The notes beneath the pieces are model-generated. The model was not told the DNA's origin. It searched no databases and saw only the letters and a program-made list of their open reading frames with translations. Source: JAJXWB01 sp046349215 (lineage in GTDB: Bacteria > Pseudomonadota > Alphaproteobacteria > Rhizobiales > Beijerinckiaceae). Taken from it: 64,000 bases of DNA. Positions 17,041-25,813 of this stretch are shown here, piece by piece (positions within the stretch are counted from its first letter, which is position 1; every line of letters starts with the position of its first letter). The DNA lies in the NCBI GenBank assembly GCA_046349215.1, contig JAXMCV010000002.1:868001-932000 (forward strand). Reading direction: 5' to 3'. A program made the translations under genes and the position numbers.

Positions 17041-18186
17041 ATGAAGGTCGAGCCGTTCCGCATTGCGGTACCGGACGAAACGCTCGTTGATCTGAAGGCG
17101 CGGCTGCAGCGCACGCGCTGGCCTGACGAGGCTCCGGGCGCGCCGTGGTCCTATGGGACGAGCCTCGCCTACATGAAGGACCTCGTCGCGTATTGGCGCG
17201 ACGGGTTCGACTGGCGCGCGCAGGAGGCCGATCTCAATAAGCTTGCGCATTTCAGGACGGAGATCGACGGCGTCGGCGTGCATTTCATCCACGAGCAGGG
17301 CAAGGGGCCCAATCCCATGCCGCTCCTGCTGTCGCATGGTTGGCCGGGTTCGATCGTCGAGTTCCGCCGCATCATTCCCATGCTGACCGATCCGGCGCGT
17401 TTCGGCGGCGATCCGGCGGATGCGTTCACAATCGTCGCGCCTTCGCTGCCCGGCTACGGATTTTCGTTTCGGGAGGGCCAGAAGCGCGTCGGCCTCGCCG
17501 GGATCGGCGACATGTTCCGCACGCTGATGAAGGATGTGCTGGGTTACGAGAAATTCGGCGCGCAAGGCGGCGACTGGGGCGCCTTCGTCACCTCCCGCAT
17601 CGGTGCCGCCTATCCCGACGATGTGTTCGGCATCCATCTCAACCTGCTCGCCGTGCCGCGCGAAAACATCGACATGTCGGCGCCCACCGACGAAGAGAAG
17701 GTCTTCTTCAGGGAACTCGCGCATTTCCTGCAGGAGGAGACGGGCTACCAGTGGATCCAGGGCACGAAGCCGCAGACGCTTTCCTATGGGCTGACGGATT
17801 CGCCCGTGGGGCTCGCCGCGTGGATCGTCGAAAAGTTTCGCGCGTGGAGCGATTGCGACGGCGATCCGGAGCGCGCGATCCCGCGCGACGCCATGCTCGC
17901 CAACATCACGATCTATTGGGCGACGGGCGCGATCAACTCGTCGTTCTGGCCCTATTACGATCGCCGGCATGGGCCATGGCCGTTCAAGCTCGGCGAGAAG
18001 ATCAGGGCGCCGATGGGCTACGCCGCATTTCCGCACGAGATATTGCGCCCGCCGCGCTCGATCGCCGAACGTCTCTACGACGTGCGGCGCTGGAGCGTGA
18101 TGCCGAAAGGCGGCCATTTCGCCGCGCTCGAACAGCCCGAAGCGCTGGCGCACGAGATACGCGAATTCTTCCGGCCGTTGCGATAA
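17041..18186 (+). CDS. Epoxide hydrolase, alpha/beta hydrolase fold
   Basis: A 381-residue protein with the N-terminal EHN domain (residues 1 to about 110) seen in microsomal/juvenile-hormone-type epoxide hydrolases, followed by an alpha/beta hydrolase core. The oxyanion loop is HGWPGS at 99-104, the nucleophile Asp178 is in GGDWG, and a C-terminal GGHFAALEQPE gives the catalytic His. It opens epoxides to diols. ATG 17041 is preferred to 16999 because GGAGGAG sits about 5 bases upstream. It is divergent from the thiolase gene and followed by an interspersed repeat. Confidence 0.9.
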   Translation: MKVEPFRIAVPDETLVDLKARLQRTRWPDEAPGAPWSYGTSLAYMKDLVAYWRDGFDWRAQEADLNKLAHFRTEIDGVGVHFIHEQGKGPNPMPLLLSHGWPGSIVEFRRIIPMLTDPARFGGDPADAFTIVAPSLPGYGFSFREGQKRVGLAGIGDMFRTLMKDVLGYEKFGAQGGDWGAFVTSRIGAAYPDDVFGIHLNLLAVPRENIDMSAPTDEEKVFFRELAHFLQEETGYQWIQGTKPQTLSYGLTDSPVGLAAWIVEKFRAWSDCDGDPERAIPRDAMLANITIYWATGAINSSFWPYYDRRHGPWPFKLGEKIRAPMGYAAFPHEILRPPRSIAERLYDVRRWSVMPKGGHFAALEQPEALAHEIREFFRPLR

Positions 18187-18200
18187 TCGACGAATGAGTC

Positions 18201-18286
18201 CGTCATTGCGAGCGAAGCGAAGCAAACCAGGGGCCGCATCCCGGCTCTGGATTGCTTCATCGCGCGCCGCGCTCCTCGCAATGACG
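18201..18286. repeat. Interspersed palindromic repeat, second family
   Basis: Inverted ends CGTCATTGCG (18201-18210) and CGCAATGACG (18277-18286) are perfectly complementary; inside, AAGCAAACCAG and CTGGATTGCTT are near-complementary. This is the CGTCATTGCGAG...CTCGCAATGACG type found many times in alphaproteobacterial intergenic DNA. It sits between the epoxide hydrolase and the CoA-transferase genes. Confidence 0.75.
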
Positions 18287-18309
18287 ACGCATGACAAAAA
18301 AGGACACCC

Positions 18310-19413
18310 ATGGGACCGCTGAAGGGCGTACGCGTCGTCGACCTGAGCCAGGTGATTTCCGGCCCGCTGGCCGGCGTGTGGCTTGCAGACCAGGGCGCCG
18401 ACGTTGTCAAGATCGAGGATACGGCCGGCGATCCGGCGCGCACGATAGGGCCGCGCAAGGCGGACATCTCGTCGATGTTCTTCGCCTGCAATCGCGGCAA
18501 GCGGGGGCTGGTCGCCGATCTGAAGAGCGCTGAGGGCAAGGCCGCTGCATGGGCCGAAATCGAACAGGCGGACGTGCTTCTGCAGAACTGGCGGCCGGGC
18601 GTCGCCGAGCGTCTCGGCCTTGCCTACGAGGACGTCGCCGCGCGCAATCCGAAAATCATCTACTGCTCGATTTCAGGGTTCGGAAAGACGGGGCCGCGCG
18701 CGGAAGCGCGCGCCTATGACGCCATCGTGCAGGCGGCCGCCGGATTTGCAGCGTGCCAGGCCGGACCATCGGGCGAACCTGAACTCGTGCGCTCCTACGT
18801 CTGCGACAAGGTGACGGCGCTCACCGCAGCACAGGCGATTACGGCCGCTCTCTTTGCGCGCGAGAAGACGGGCAAGGGGCAGCATGTCGAAGTCAACATG
18901 TTCGACACGGCGCTCGCCTTCATCTGGCCGGAAGGCATGTGGAACCACGCCTTCATGACCGATCCGCCGCCGCCTTCGCCGGAGGTTTCGTCGGGCTACC
19001 GGCTGTGGCGGACGCGCGACGGCCACATGTCGCTCGGCGGTTTGCAGCAGAAGGAATTCGAGGCCATGTGCCGGGCGATCGATGCGCCGGAACTGGCGCG
19101 CGACCCGCGTTTCGGCAGCATCGTGTTGCGCATGCAGAACCGTGACGACCTGCGTGAAATCCTCGAAGCGAAGGTTGCAAGCTGGTCGACCGCCGAACTC
19201 GACGCGCGCATGGCGCAGGAGGATGCGCCCGGCGCGCGCGTGAATTCGCGCGAGGATTTGCTGAAGGATCCGCAGGCGATGGCCAACGGCGGCTTCCTGG
19301 AAATCGACGCGGGCGATATCGGCAAGGTGCGCGGGCCGCGCCATCCGGCGCGGTTCAGCGCTACGCCGGTCTCGCCGCGTCCGCATCCCGCGCCCCGGTT
19401 GCCAAAGAAATAG
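18310..19413 (+). CDS. CaiB/BaiF-type (class III) CoA-transferase
   Basis: A 367-residue class III CoA-transferase. The N-terminal MGPLKGVRVVDLSQVISGPL and GADVVKIEDTAGDPAR are the family opening, and the catalytic Asp is in EVNMFDTALAF, where it forms the mixed anhydride with the acid substrate. The C-terminus GPRHPARFSATPV is typical. The acid substrate is unknown. ATG 18310 lies after the palindromic repeat with ACCC directly upstream, so the ribosome binding site is poor. It converges on the tonB gene. Confidence 0.9.
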   Translation: MGPLKGVRVVDLSQVISGPLAGVWLADQGADVVKIEDTAGDPARTIGPRKADISSMFFACNRGKRGLVADLKSAEGKAAAWAEIEQADVLLQNWRPGVAERLGLAYEDVAARNPKIIYCSISGFGKTGPRAEARAYDAIVQAAAGFAACQAGPSGEPELVRSYVCDKVTALTAAQAITAALFAREKTGKGQHVEVNMFDTALAFIWPEGMWNHAFMTDPPPPSPEVSSGYRLWRTRDGHMSLGGLQQKEFEAMCRAIDAPELARDPRFGSIVLRMQNRDDLREILEAKVASWSTAELDARMAQEDAPGARVNSREDLLKDPQAMANGGFLEIDAGDIGKVRGPRHPARFSATPVSPRPHPAPRLPKK

Positions 19414-19428
19414 AAAGGCGCGACGGAT

Positions 19429-20229
19429 TCAACGCGATCTCGCGCGGAAGACGACGGGCACGGTCATTGTCAGCGCCTGATCGCCAATTGCCTCGGGCGG
19501 CGGCGGCACGGGGTCGGAGCGTCGCACCATGGCGACGGCCGCTTCGTCGAGCGCAGGCGACCCTGAGCTCTTCAGGAGATGCGCCGACAGGATGCGGCCT
19601 GCGCGGTCGATGGTGAAGCGCACGGGAATTTCGCCCTCCATGCGGGTTCCTGCCGGATAGCGCTTGTGCCGGTCGAGATGGGCGACGAGTTGGCGCTGCC
19701 ACCGCAACTTCGCCTTTACCGCGGCTTCGCCCGCGCCGACTGTCGGCGCGCGGGATATGTCGGCTGCGACCGAATTTTCGATGGCCGCCGGCGCGGAGGC
19801 CTCGGAAGCAAGCGAGGCGACAGAAGCAGGCGCAGGAGCCTGCGCAGCCTCCTTTTCGACCGGTCGCTCTTCTTTCTTCTCGGGCTGGACGATGCGTTCC
19901 GCGTCGGCGGTCCCGACGGGCGCTTCTTCGGCGCGCGCCATGTCGCGGCGCACATCGCGTTGCGCGCTGTCCGGCGCGGCGGCGGAATCGTTCGCCTCGG
20001 GACCGACGGGGGCGTCGGTCGGCTGCGCTTCCGGCGCCGCGGCGATCATGTCGACTTCGATGGCCTGTGCGCCGTCGACATCGGCGAGTTCGACGCTCGT
20101 GACGAACGAGACGGCGGCGAGGACAAGCGTCGCATGCAGCGCGAGCGCGATCGAGAAGGCGCGCCAGCGCGCGACCCGCTGATCGTCCGGCGCCTCGATG
20201 CGCTCGGGTATCGCGAGGTCGAGCGTCAC
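19429..20229 (-). CDS. tonB: TonB family energy-transducing protein
   Basis: A 266-residue inner-membrane protein that passes proton-motive force to outer-membrane receptors. It has a cytoplasmic start, one membrane helix at about 24-44 (AFSIALALHATLVLAAVSF), a long Ala/Pro/Glu-rich periplasmic linker, and the C-terminal TonB fold with YPAGTRMEGEIPVRFTID and SSGSPALDEAAVAMVRRS. Its start overlaps the end of the TonB-dependent receptor gene by 4 bases, so the pair is translationally coupled and this TonB is probably dedicated to that receptor. ExbB/ExbD genes are not adjacent. Confidence 0.92.
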   Translation of the reverse strand: MTLDLAIPERIEAPDDQRVARWRAFSIALALHATLVLAAVSFVTSVELADVDGAQAIEVDMIAAAPEAQPTDAPVGPEANDSAAAPDSAQRDVRRDMARAEEAPVGTADAERIVQPEKKEERPVEKEAAQAPAPASVASLASEASAPAAIENSVAADISRAPTVGAGEAAVKAKLRWQRQLVAHLDRHKRYPAGTRMEGEIPVRFTIDRAGRILSAHLLKSSGSPALDEAAVAMVRRSDPVPPPPEAIGDQALTMTVPVVFRARSR

Positions 20230-22874
20230 CTTTGCGCGGTCCTGAAGATGCCGATGTCGTCGAAACCTCTCGGTCCCAGCTGGAACTTGCCCGAAAGCGT
20301 GAAGGTCCGCTGCGGGAACGGGTGGAACAGGAAGTAGCGGTAGTTGCCGACGTTATCGATACCGAAGGCGAACTCGGCCCAGTCGTTGACCTTGTACTTG
20401 ACCTTCGTGTCGACCACGAAGAACCGGTCGAATGACTGGTAGACAGCGTGCACGATGTCGTTGTTGGAGAGCGTCGACCAGATGCGGTCCTGCCACCGCG
20501 CCGCCGCCGTGAACGTCCAGTGGTCGTCCGGCTTGTATGTGCCGACCAGCGTCCAGCGCCATTTCGGCACGTAGATGTTGTTCTTGCCGACGGGAGAACC
20601 GTTCCAGAAGTCGGCTCCCGCCACCGTGCCGCCCGACCACGTCGAGTCGGCGACGATGCGCGAGTCGACGAACGTGGCGCTGCCGGTGAGTTCGAAGCCG
20701 TCGATGAGCAGGTTGTTCTTGCTGAACGCGATCTCGACGCCCTGGTTGCGGACCCGATCCACGTTCGAGACCGTGCTCGTCACCGGAACCCACGTTCCCA
20801 CGGCAAACGTGTTCTGCGAGAGCAGGGCGCTGCGCACGTCTTCATGGAAGAACGAGAGACGCACCTGGCCGTCGATGCCGATCTTGCGGATGATCGCGAG
20901 TTCTTTCGTGAGCGCCACTTCCGGCAGCAGGTTCGGATTGGGATTGACCGGTGGCGTTGTCGTTGTCGCCGGCTGGATCTGGTAGAGTTCCCGAACCGTC
21001 GGGAAGCGATTGGCCATGCCGATCGAGCCGGTGACCGTCCAGTTGTCGTCCGGCTTCCATTCCAGCGACGCCTTCGGCGACAATCGCGTGTGGTGGAGTT
21101 GCGGCTGGAAGATCGGCGCGCTGGCGGTCATGTTGGCGAGCGTATTCGTCCAGGTGTTGCCGAGCGCGCCGATGCCGCCGAGCGACTGGTTGTAGCCGCC
21201 CGACGCAACCCAGTTCTCCCAGCGCAGGCCGGCCGTCAGCTTGAAGTCGGGATGGAATTTCCAGGCGTCCTGCACCCACAGCGCCTGCGTCTTCGTCGTT
21301 CCCTGCGAAATCGTCTTGGCGACAACGGCGCTCGGCAGACCCCACGTCCAGTTGCCGGTCAGCCAGACCGGATTGTTGAGATGGAATTCGTCGGCATGCG
21401 CGCCGAAGCTGACGTCGTGCTTGCCGTAAAACTCAGGCCGCCAGATTCCCTTGGCGTCGGCGAGGTTCCAGTAGGTGCCGCCGAATTTCGAGACCTGTCC
21501 GTTCGGCGTGAAGCCGAAGGGCGGCGTCGCAGAATAGGGATTGACCTGGTTCGACTGCAGATAGGTGAAATTCGAAGCCGACAATTCGAAATCGAACAGG
21601 CCGCCCGTGCTGGATTTCAGCGAAGCGGCGTTGGTCAGCATTTTCTCCTGCACGCGATAGAAATTCGTGCCGAAGCTCTGCAGGACGCTGGAGCCGAGAT
21701 AGGTTCCCGAACCGCTCGACCCCGTTCCGGGCGACCCGTAGGCGCCGATCCAGTTCTCCGGCATGGTAGAGGAATCGTTCGACCAGAAGCCCGTCTGCCA
21801 CGTCGCGCGCACGGCCGGCGTGAAGTCGTAGGCGAGTTTCAGCTTGGCGTTGCCCTGCACCTGATCGAGCTGGCCGGCAGCGCCCAATATGTTGGCGAAC
21901 GTGCCGACGGGACCGAACGCGCCCATCTTGGCGAGCGCCGGAACTTCTCCGGGGAAGAACCGCCCGTTGTAGGGCGTCGTCACATAGGTCAGCGGCTGCG
22001 TGCGGTTGCTGGAAATGTTTCCGGCGAGGAACCACGACAGGTTTCCGACGCGATCGCCCATCGTGGCCGATGTGATATTCGTCAGATAGGTCTTGCTCGT
22101 GCCCCATTGATTGAAGGTCTGGATCGATTCCGTCTGCTTGGCGGTCATCTCGAGCTTCTCGGGCATGCGCGTCGTGATCTGCAGGACGCCGCCCATCGAA
22201 TTGCCGGGATAGGCCGCCGAATAGGGCCCGTAGAGGAAGTCGACGCGCTCGATTTCTTCAGGCGCGACGAGACCCCAGCGCGGCGCGCCGATCGAATTGT
22301 CGTTGCCGATGAGAGCCGTCAGCAGCAGGTCGTCGGCATAGACGAGCGAGCGCGCGCTGGAGCTGATGCCCCATGTCCGCGTGGCGAGCACGGATTGCGT
22401 GTCGCCGTCGTTGCGCTTGCGGACGAACAGGCTGGGGAAATACTTGATCGCGTCCTGCGTATCGATGATGTTGACCGTGTCGTCGATCTGCTTGCGCGTG
22501 ATCGAGGCGACCGATGGATTCGGCAATTGCCAGCGCTGCACGAAGGCCGGACCGCCCGAGGCGGTCGTCGGCGACCATGCCGACAGGATCGGCGGCGGCG
22601 CGAGCGAAGGTTGCGCCGGGCCGGCGCTGGCTGGCGGGCTCGCGGCAGGCGCGGCGCGCGCCGCTCTCACACGACGGGCTGCGGCCGCGCGCGTGGCGAG
22701 CGGCTTGCGGGCGACGGGTTTCGGCTTGGCTGCTTCCCGTGGGGCGGTGACGACGACCGGCGGAAGGTTGGTTCCGCCGGATTGCGCGTCCGTCGGCGCC
22801 GCCGCGGCGACATGGAACGAGGCGCAAATCAGCGCGCCGAGCGACGCGCCTTTGAAAAGATGCGAGGCGATCAT
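20226..22874 (-). CDS. TonB-dependent outer membrane receptor, probably for copper
   Basis: An 882-residue receptor. After a signal peptide (to about residue 26) and a Pro/Ala/Arg-rich linker to about 110, there is a plug domain (QIDDTVNIIDTQDAIKYFPS through GGVLQITTR) and a 22-strand barrel that ends in an aromatic residue-rich strand. No STN signalling domain is seen. TonB box-like NLPPVVVTA is near residue 40. The substrate is inferred from neighbours: upstream a YcnI-PCuAC fusion and a DUF2946 protein, both copper-linked families, and downstream a coupled tonB. It could instead carry another metal or chelate. Confidence 0.85.
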   Translation of the reverse strand: MIASHLFKGASLGALICASFHVAAAAPTDAQSGGTNLPPVVVTAPREAAKPKPVARKPLATRAAAARRVRAARAAPAASPPASAGPAQPSLAPPPILSAWSPTTASGGPAFVQRWQLPNPSVASITRKQIDDTVNIIDTQDAIKYFPSLFVRKRNDGDTQSVLATRTWGISSSARSLVYADDLLLTALIGNDNSIGAPRWGLVAPEEIERVDFLYGPYSAAYPGNSMGGVLQITTRMPEKLEMTAKQTESIQTFNQWGTSKTYLTNITSATMGDRVGNLSWFLAGNISSNRTQPLTYVTTPYNGRFFPGEVPALAKMGAFGPVGTFANILGAAGQLDQVQGNAKLKLAYDFTPAVRATWQTGFWSNDSSTMPENWIGAYGSPGTGSSGSGTYLGSSVLQSFGTNFYRVQEKMLTNAASLKSSTGGLFDFELSASNFTYLQSNQVNPYSATPPFGFTPNGQVSKFGGTYWNLADAKGIWRPEFYGKHDVSFGAHADEFHLNNPVWLTGNWTWGLPSAVVAKTISQGTTKTQALWVQDAWKFHPDFKLTAGLRWENWVASGGYNQSLGGIGALGNTWTNTLANMTASAPIFQPQLHHTRLSPKASLEWKPDDNWTVTGSIGMANRFPTVRELYQIQPATTTTPPVNPNPNLLPEVALTKELAIIRKIGIDGQVRLSFFHEDVRSALLSQNTFAVGTWVPVTSTVSNVDRVRNQGVEIAFSKNNLLIDGFELTGSATFVDSRIVADSTWSGGTVAGADFWNGSPVGKNNIYVPKWRWTLVGTYKPDDHWTFTAAARWQDRIWSTLSNNDIVHAVYQSFDRFFVVDTKVKYKVNDWAEFAFGIDNVGNYRYFLFHPFPQRTFTLSGKFQLGPRGFDDIGIFRTAQR

Positions 22875-22884
22875 GGCGACGCCC

Positions 22885-23835
22885 TCAATGCTGGTGCTGC
22901 TGCGCCGGCGCGCCTGCGCCCACGCCGTTCACACGAAAATTGACGGGGACGGCGCCTGCCTTCTCGAAGATCAGCGAACCCGGAATGGTTTCGCCCTCGG
23001 CCAGCGGGCCTTTCAGATCGAGAAACATGATGTGGAAAGAGCCGGGCTTCAGTTCCACCGCGCCGCGGGCAGGCACTTCGAGACCTTGCGGCAGCGCGCG
23101 CATCTTCATCACGCCGTCGGTCATCGACATTTCGTGGATTTCGACGCGGCCGGCGCGTTGCAGCGTGCCGCCGATCAGGCGGTCGCTTGCGGCCCCGACG
23201 TTCAGCAGCTTGACGTAGCCGCCGGCGACGGGCGCGCCTGCCGGCGTCGCGCGGATCCACGGCGTGTCGATCCTGATGTCTCCGACAGCGATTGTCGTGG
23301 GTTGCGCGCTCGCGCCCGCCGCTGCGACGATCCTCAGCGCCGGCGCAGGTGATTTGAGCTTGCGCGCATCCTCGCCCGCCGCGGGAACCTCGACCCAGTT
23401 GTTCGCGCCCTTCTCGCATTCCTGCACCACCGGAAAATAGACCGTCGCGCCGGGGGCGAATGCGTCGGAGATCTGTGCGCTGAACACGAACTCGTCGTAG
23501 AAATCGTCGGGCAGCGTTCCGCCGGTCCAGACGATCTCCTTCACGCCGGATTTCGCCACGCCGTGGTAGGTCTTGTACTCGCGGGCGTAGTCGCCGCGCG
23601 TCGTCGTGACCGTCCAGCCGGGCTTGGGCATCGGTTTCACGCCGATCACGCCTTCCGGAATCGTGATCTTCACTTTGGTCGTCGCCGAACCGTCGCAGCC
23701 GTGGCCGATCCTGATGGCCGGGCGCCACGAGGAATTCGGACTGGCCTCGGACTTGTCGAATACGGCATGGGCCGAAGCAGACGACGCCGTGATGGCGGCG
23801 GCGAGCGCCCCGCAGATGCGAAGAAGCTTTTGCAT
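22885..23835 (-). CDS. YcnI (DUF1775)-PCuAC fusion, periplasmic copper-binding protein
   Basis: A 316-residue two-domain protein. Residues 1-22 are a signal peptide; cleavage after ASSASA would leave His23 as the first residue of the mature protein (HAVFDKSEA), as needed for the histidine-brace copper site of YcnI/DUF1775 domains. That domain runs to about 150. From about 180 to 305 is a PCuAC/DUF461 domain with the copper ligands in VEIHEMSM (His234, Met236) and in FHIM (His268, Met270). The tail is His-rich (QQHQH). PCuAC delivers Cu(I) to cytochrome oxidase centres. The gene lies 10 bases upstream of the receptor gene. The two domains are more often separate genes. Confidence 0.9.
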   Translation of the reverse strand: MQKLLRICGALAAAITASSASAHAVFDKSEASPNSSWRPAIRIGHGCDGSATTKVKITIPEGVIGVKPMPKPGWTVTTTRGDYAREYKTYHGVAKSGVKEIVWTGGTLPDDFYDEFVFSAQISDAFAPGATVYFPVVQECEKGANNWVEVPAAGEDARKLKSPAPALRIVAAAGASAQPTTIAVGDIRIDTPWIRATPAGAPVAGGYVKLLNVGAASDRLIGGTLQRAGRVEIHEMSMTDGVMKMRALPQGLEVPARGAVELKPGSFHIMFLDLKGPLAEGETIPGSLIFEKAGAVPVNFRVNGVGAGAPAQQHQH

Positions 23836-23966
23836 GGTGAACTTTCGCAGGCCGGCCGATCAGGCGCGGCTGCTCCGTCAGGCGGAGCATATTTGATGGT
23901 CGGGGGGATGCCGCCGGGCGGCGCGCCGCGCGTCGCGCAGAACTGCGACGCGTTCAGGCGAGAAAA

Positions 23967-24338
23967 TCAGGCGAGCGGCGGTCCGCGCGAGGATGGCGCA
24001 TAGCGGGGCGCCGCCGCCACGAAATCCCGGCTGGTCGCGACCGGCGCAACGACGGCGCCGAGACGCACGGGCAGGAAAGCCTGTGCGACAGGCGCGAGGC
24101 CGGGAGCGCTCGTCAGCAGGCAGGCGTCGCATTGCGCCGCGGCGGCATGGCCAGCGGGCGCGTTTTCGTCGTGTGCGCAGATCGGGGGCAGCGTGCCGTC
24201 CGGCAGCGCGTAGGCCGCGAGTTCGACCGACCGGGGCAGGGACGCAGGCTTGTGAGCGAATCCGACCGTGACCGCCGTCAGCGCGTAGAGCGCGACGGCG
24301 ATCCATCCGGCTTTCAACTGGCGGATGCGCTGCAGCAT
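23967..24338 (-). CDS. DUF2946 family protein, probable copper handling
   Basis: A 123-residue protein with one N-terminal membrane or signal segment (residues 12-28) and a periplasmic part holding Cys54 and His56 (PPICAHDENAP), His64, and the CxxC of CDACLL (Cys70, Cys73). This pattern is the DUF2946 family, often encoded beside TonB-dependent copper receptors and PCuAC genes; the motif could bind copper. ATG 24338 is set by the hydrophobic segment. It is probably the first gene of the four-gene operon, 131 bases before the YcnI-PCuAC gene. Confidence 0.75.
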   Translation of the reverse strand: MLQRIRQLKAGWIAVALYALTAVTVGFAHKPASLPRSVELAAYALPDGTLPPICAHDENAPAGHAAAAQCDACLLTSAPGLAPVAQAFLPVRLGAVVAPVATSRDFVAAAPRYAPSSRGPPLA

Positions 24339-24527
24339 GCGCTTTAAGAAACAGAGCCGGAGCAACGAGTCAAACGCGCGCCGGCGGCCCGGGCGACGGG
24401 CGTCAAGCAAGCCGTTCCGACTCAAAGGCTTTTGGTAAATGGCCGGCGATTTGCGCCGGCATTCGCCGCAGCCTATTTTCGAGACAGGGCGCTTCGGCCG
24501 CAGACGGCGCCAAGAGGGGATTGCCGC

Positions 24528-24788
24528 ATGAAGGTCACCGTCAACATCGATTGCACGCCGCTCGAGGCCCGCCAGTTCTTCGGCCTGCCCGATGTCCAGC
24601 CGATGCAGACGGCTGTCATGGATGCGCTGGAGAAGCGCATGATGAAGGAAATGGAGACCTACACGCCCGAAAAGCTGTTCGAGGCCTGGATGCCGCTCAT
24701 GAGCGCCAACCGCGAAATGTTCCGCAATTTCTTCAACGTCTTCTCGCAGGGCGTTGCGGAAGCCGGAAAGAGCGGCGACAAGAAGTAG
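24528..24788 (+). CDS. DUF6489-type small protein
   Basis: An 86-residue soluble protein starting MKVTVNIDCTPLEARQFFGL, with a short beta start followed by two amphipathic helices rich in Met and Glu (MKEMETYTPEKLFEAWMP, NREMFRNFFNVF). It matches the small conserved alphaproteobacterial family DUF6489; the biochemical role is unknown, and the helical tail resembles phasin-like segments. It begins at ATG 24528 after a GAGGGGA site and ends 23 bases before the oxidoreductase gene, probably in one operon. Confidence 0.7.
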   Translation: MKVTVNIDCTPLEARQFFGLPDVQPMQTAVMDALEKRMMKEMETYTPEKLFEAWMPLMSANREMFRNFFNVFSQGVAEAGKSGDKK

Positions 24789-24811
24789 AGCGAGCCGTCC
24801 GGGAGGAAGTC

Positions 24812-25813
24812 TTGAAACGCGTCGAGATTGCCGCCTGGGGCGCGCCGGAAGATGTCGCGCGTTGTGTCGAAGCGCCGGGCCTGCCTCCGCCCGGCGCGGG
24901 CGAGGTCGTCTTCGACGTCGTCGCCTTTCCGATCAATCCGGCCGATCTCGCCTTCTGCCGCGGACGCTATCGGCTGAAGCCGCCGCTGCCCGCGACGCCG
25001 GGCGCCGAATGCGTGGGCCGTGTCGCAGCCGTCGGCGCAGGCGTGTCGCGCGTCGCGCCCGGCGATCTCGTCATCAATCTGCAGCGCGAGAACTGGGCGC
25101 AACGCCGACTGGTGCGCGAACAGGATGTCATCCGCCTGCCGGCAGGGATCGATCTGCAGCAGGCGGCGATGATCCGCATCAACCCGCCGACCGCGAAATT
25201 GCTGCTGTCCGACATCGTCGCCTTGAAGGCCGGCGACTGGCTCATCCAGAACGTCGCCAATTCGGCGGTCGGGCGTCTGGTGATCGGCATGGCGAAAAGG
25301 GCGGGCTACCGCACGATCAATGTCACGCGGCGCGAGGACGTGTTCGCCGAACTGAAGGACCTGGGCGCCGACGCCTGCCTGCTCGACGGCGAGGATCTGC
25401 CGGAGCGCGCCCGTCCGGCGGTCGGCGGCGCGCCGATCAGGCTCGGCCTCGACGCTGTGTCCGGCGCGGCCACCGCACGGATCGCCGCCTGCCTCGCCGA
25501 CGACGGAACCGTCTGCAATTACGGGTCGATGTCCGGCGAGGACCCTCGGATGGCAAGCCCCGACGTAGTCTATCGCGGCGTGACGCTGACAGGATTCATG
25601 CTCGGCCGCTTCCTGGCCCGCCGCAGCGTCGCCGACATAGAGTCGATCTACGCCGATCTGACGCGAGCCGTTCAAGCGCGCGAGATTTACGCGCCCGTCG
25701 GGGCCGTCTATCCCATTGAGCAGATCAGCGACGCGTTGCGTCACGCGCAGCGCGCCGGTCACGACGGCAAGATACTGGTCGCCCCGAACGGGCCGATCTG
25801 CGAGGCGCCATGA
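24812..25813 (+). CDS. MDR-family NAD(P)H-dependent enoyl/quinone reductase
   Basis: A 333-residue zinc-independent medium-chain reductase. N-terminal substrate domain with VAFPINPADLAFCRGRYRL and TPGAECVGRVAAVG; Rossmann domain from about 140 with NVANSAVGRLVIGMA, where AxxxxxxG replaces the classic GxGxxG. This is the 2-enoyl thioester reductase (MECR/ETR1)-like branch, which reduces enoyl-CoA or enoyl-ACP double bonds. Start is TTG 24812, which has GGGAGGA 6 bases before it; no ATG is available at a sensible position. It overlaps the VOC gene by 4 bases. Confidence 0.85.
   Translation: MKRVEIAAWGAPEDVARCVEAPGLPPPGAGEVVFDVVAFPINPADLAFCRGRYRLKPPLPATPGAECVGRVAAVGAGVSRVAPGDLVINLQRENWAQRRLVREQDVIRLPAGIDLQQAAMIRINPPTAKLLLSDIVALKAGDWLIQNVANSAVGRLVIGMAKRAGYRTINVTRREDVFAELKDLGADACLLDGEDLPERARPAVGGAPIRLGLDAVSGAATARIAACLADDGTVCNYGSMSGEDPRMASPDVVYRGVTLTGFMLGRFLARRSVADIESIYADLTRAVQAREIYAPVGAVYPIEQISDALRHAQRAGHDGKILVAPNGPICEAP

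Noticed and set aside
20448..22943. 831-codon plus-strand frame opposite the TonB-dependent receptor
   Set aside because: The receptor on the minus strand has signal peptide, plug and barrel features; this frame is an Arg/Val/Asp-rich shadow.
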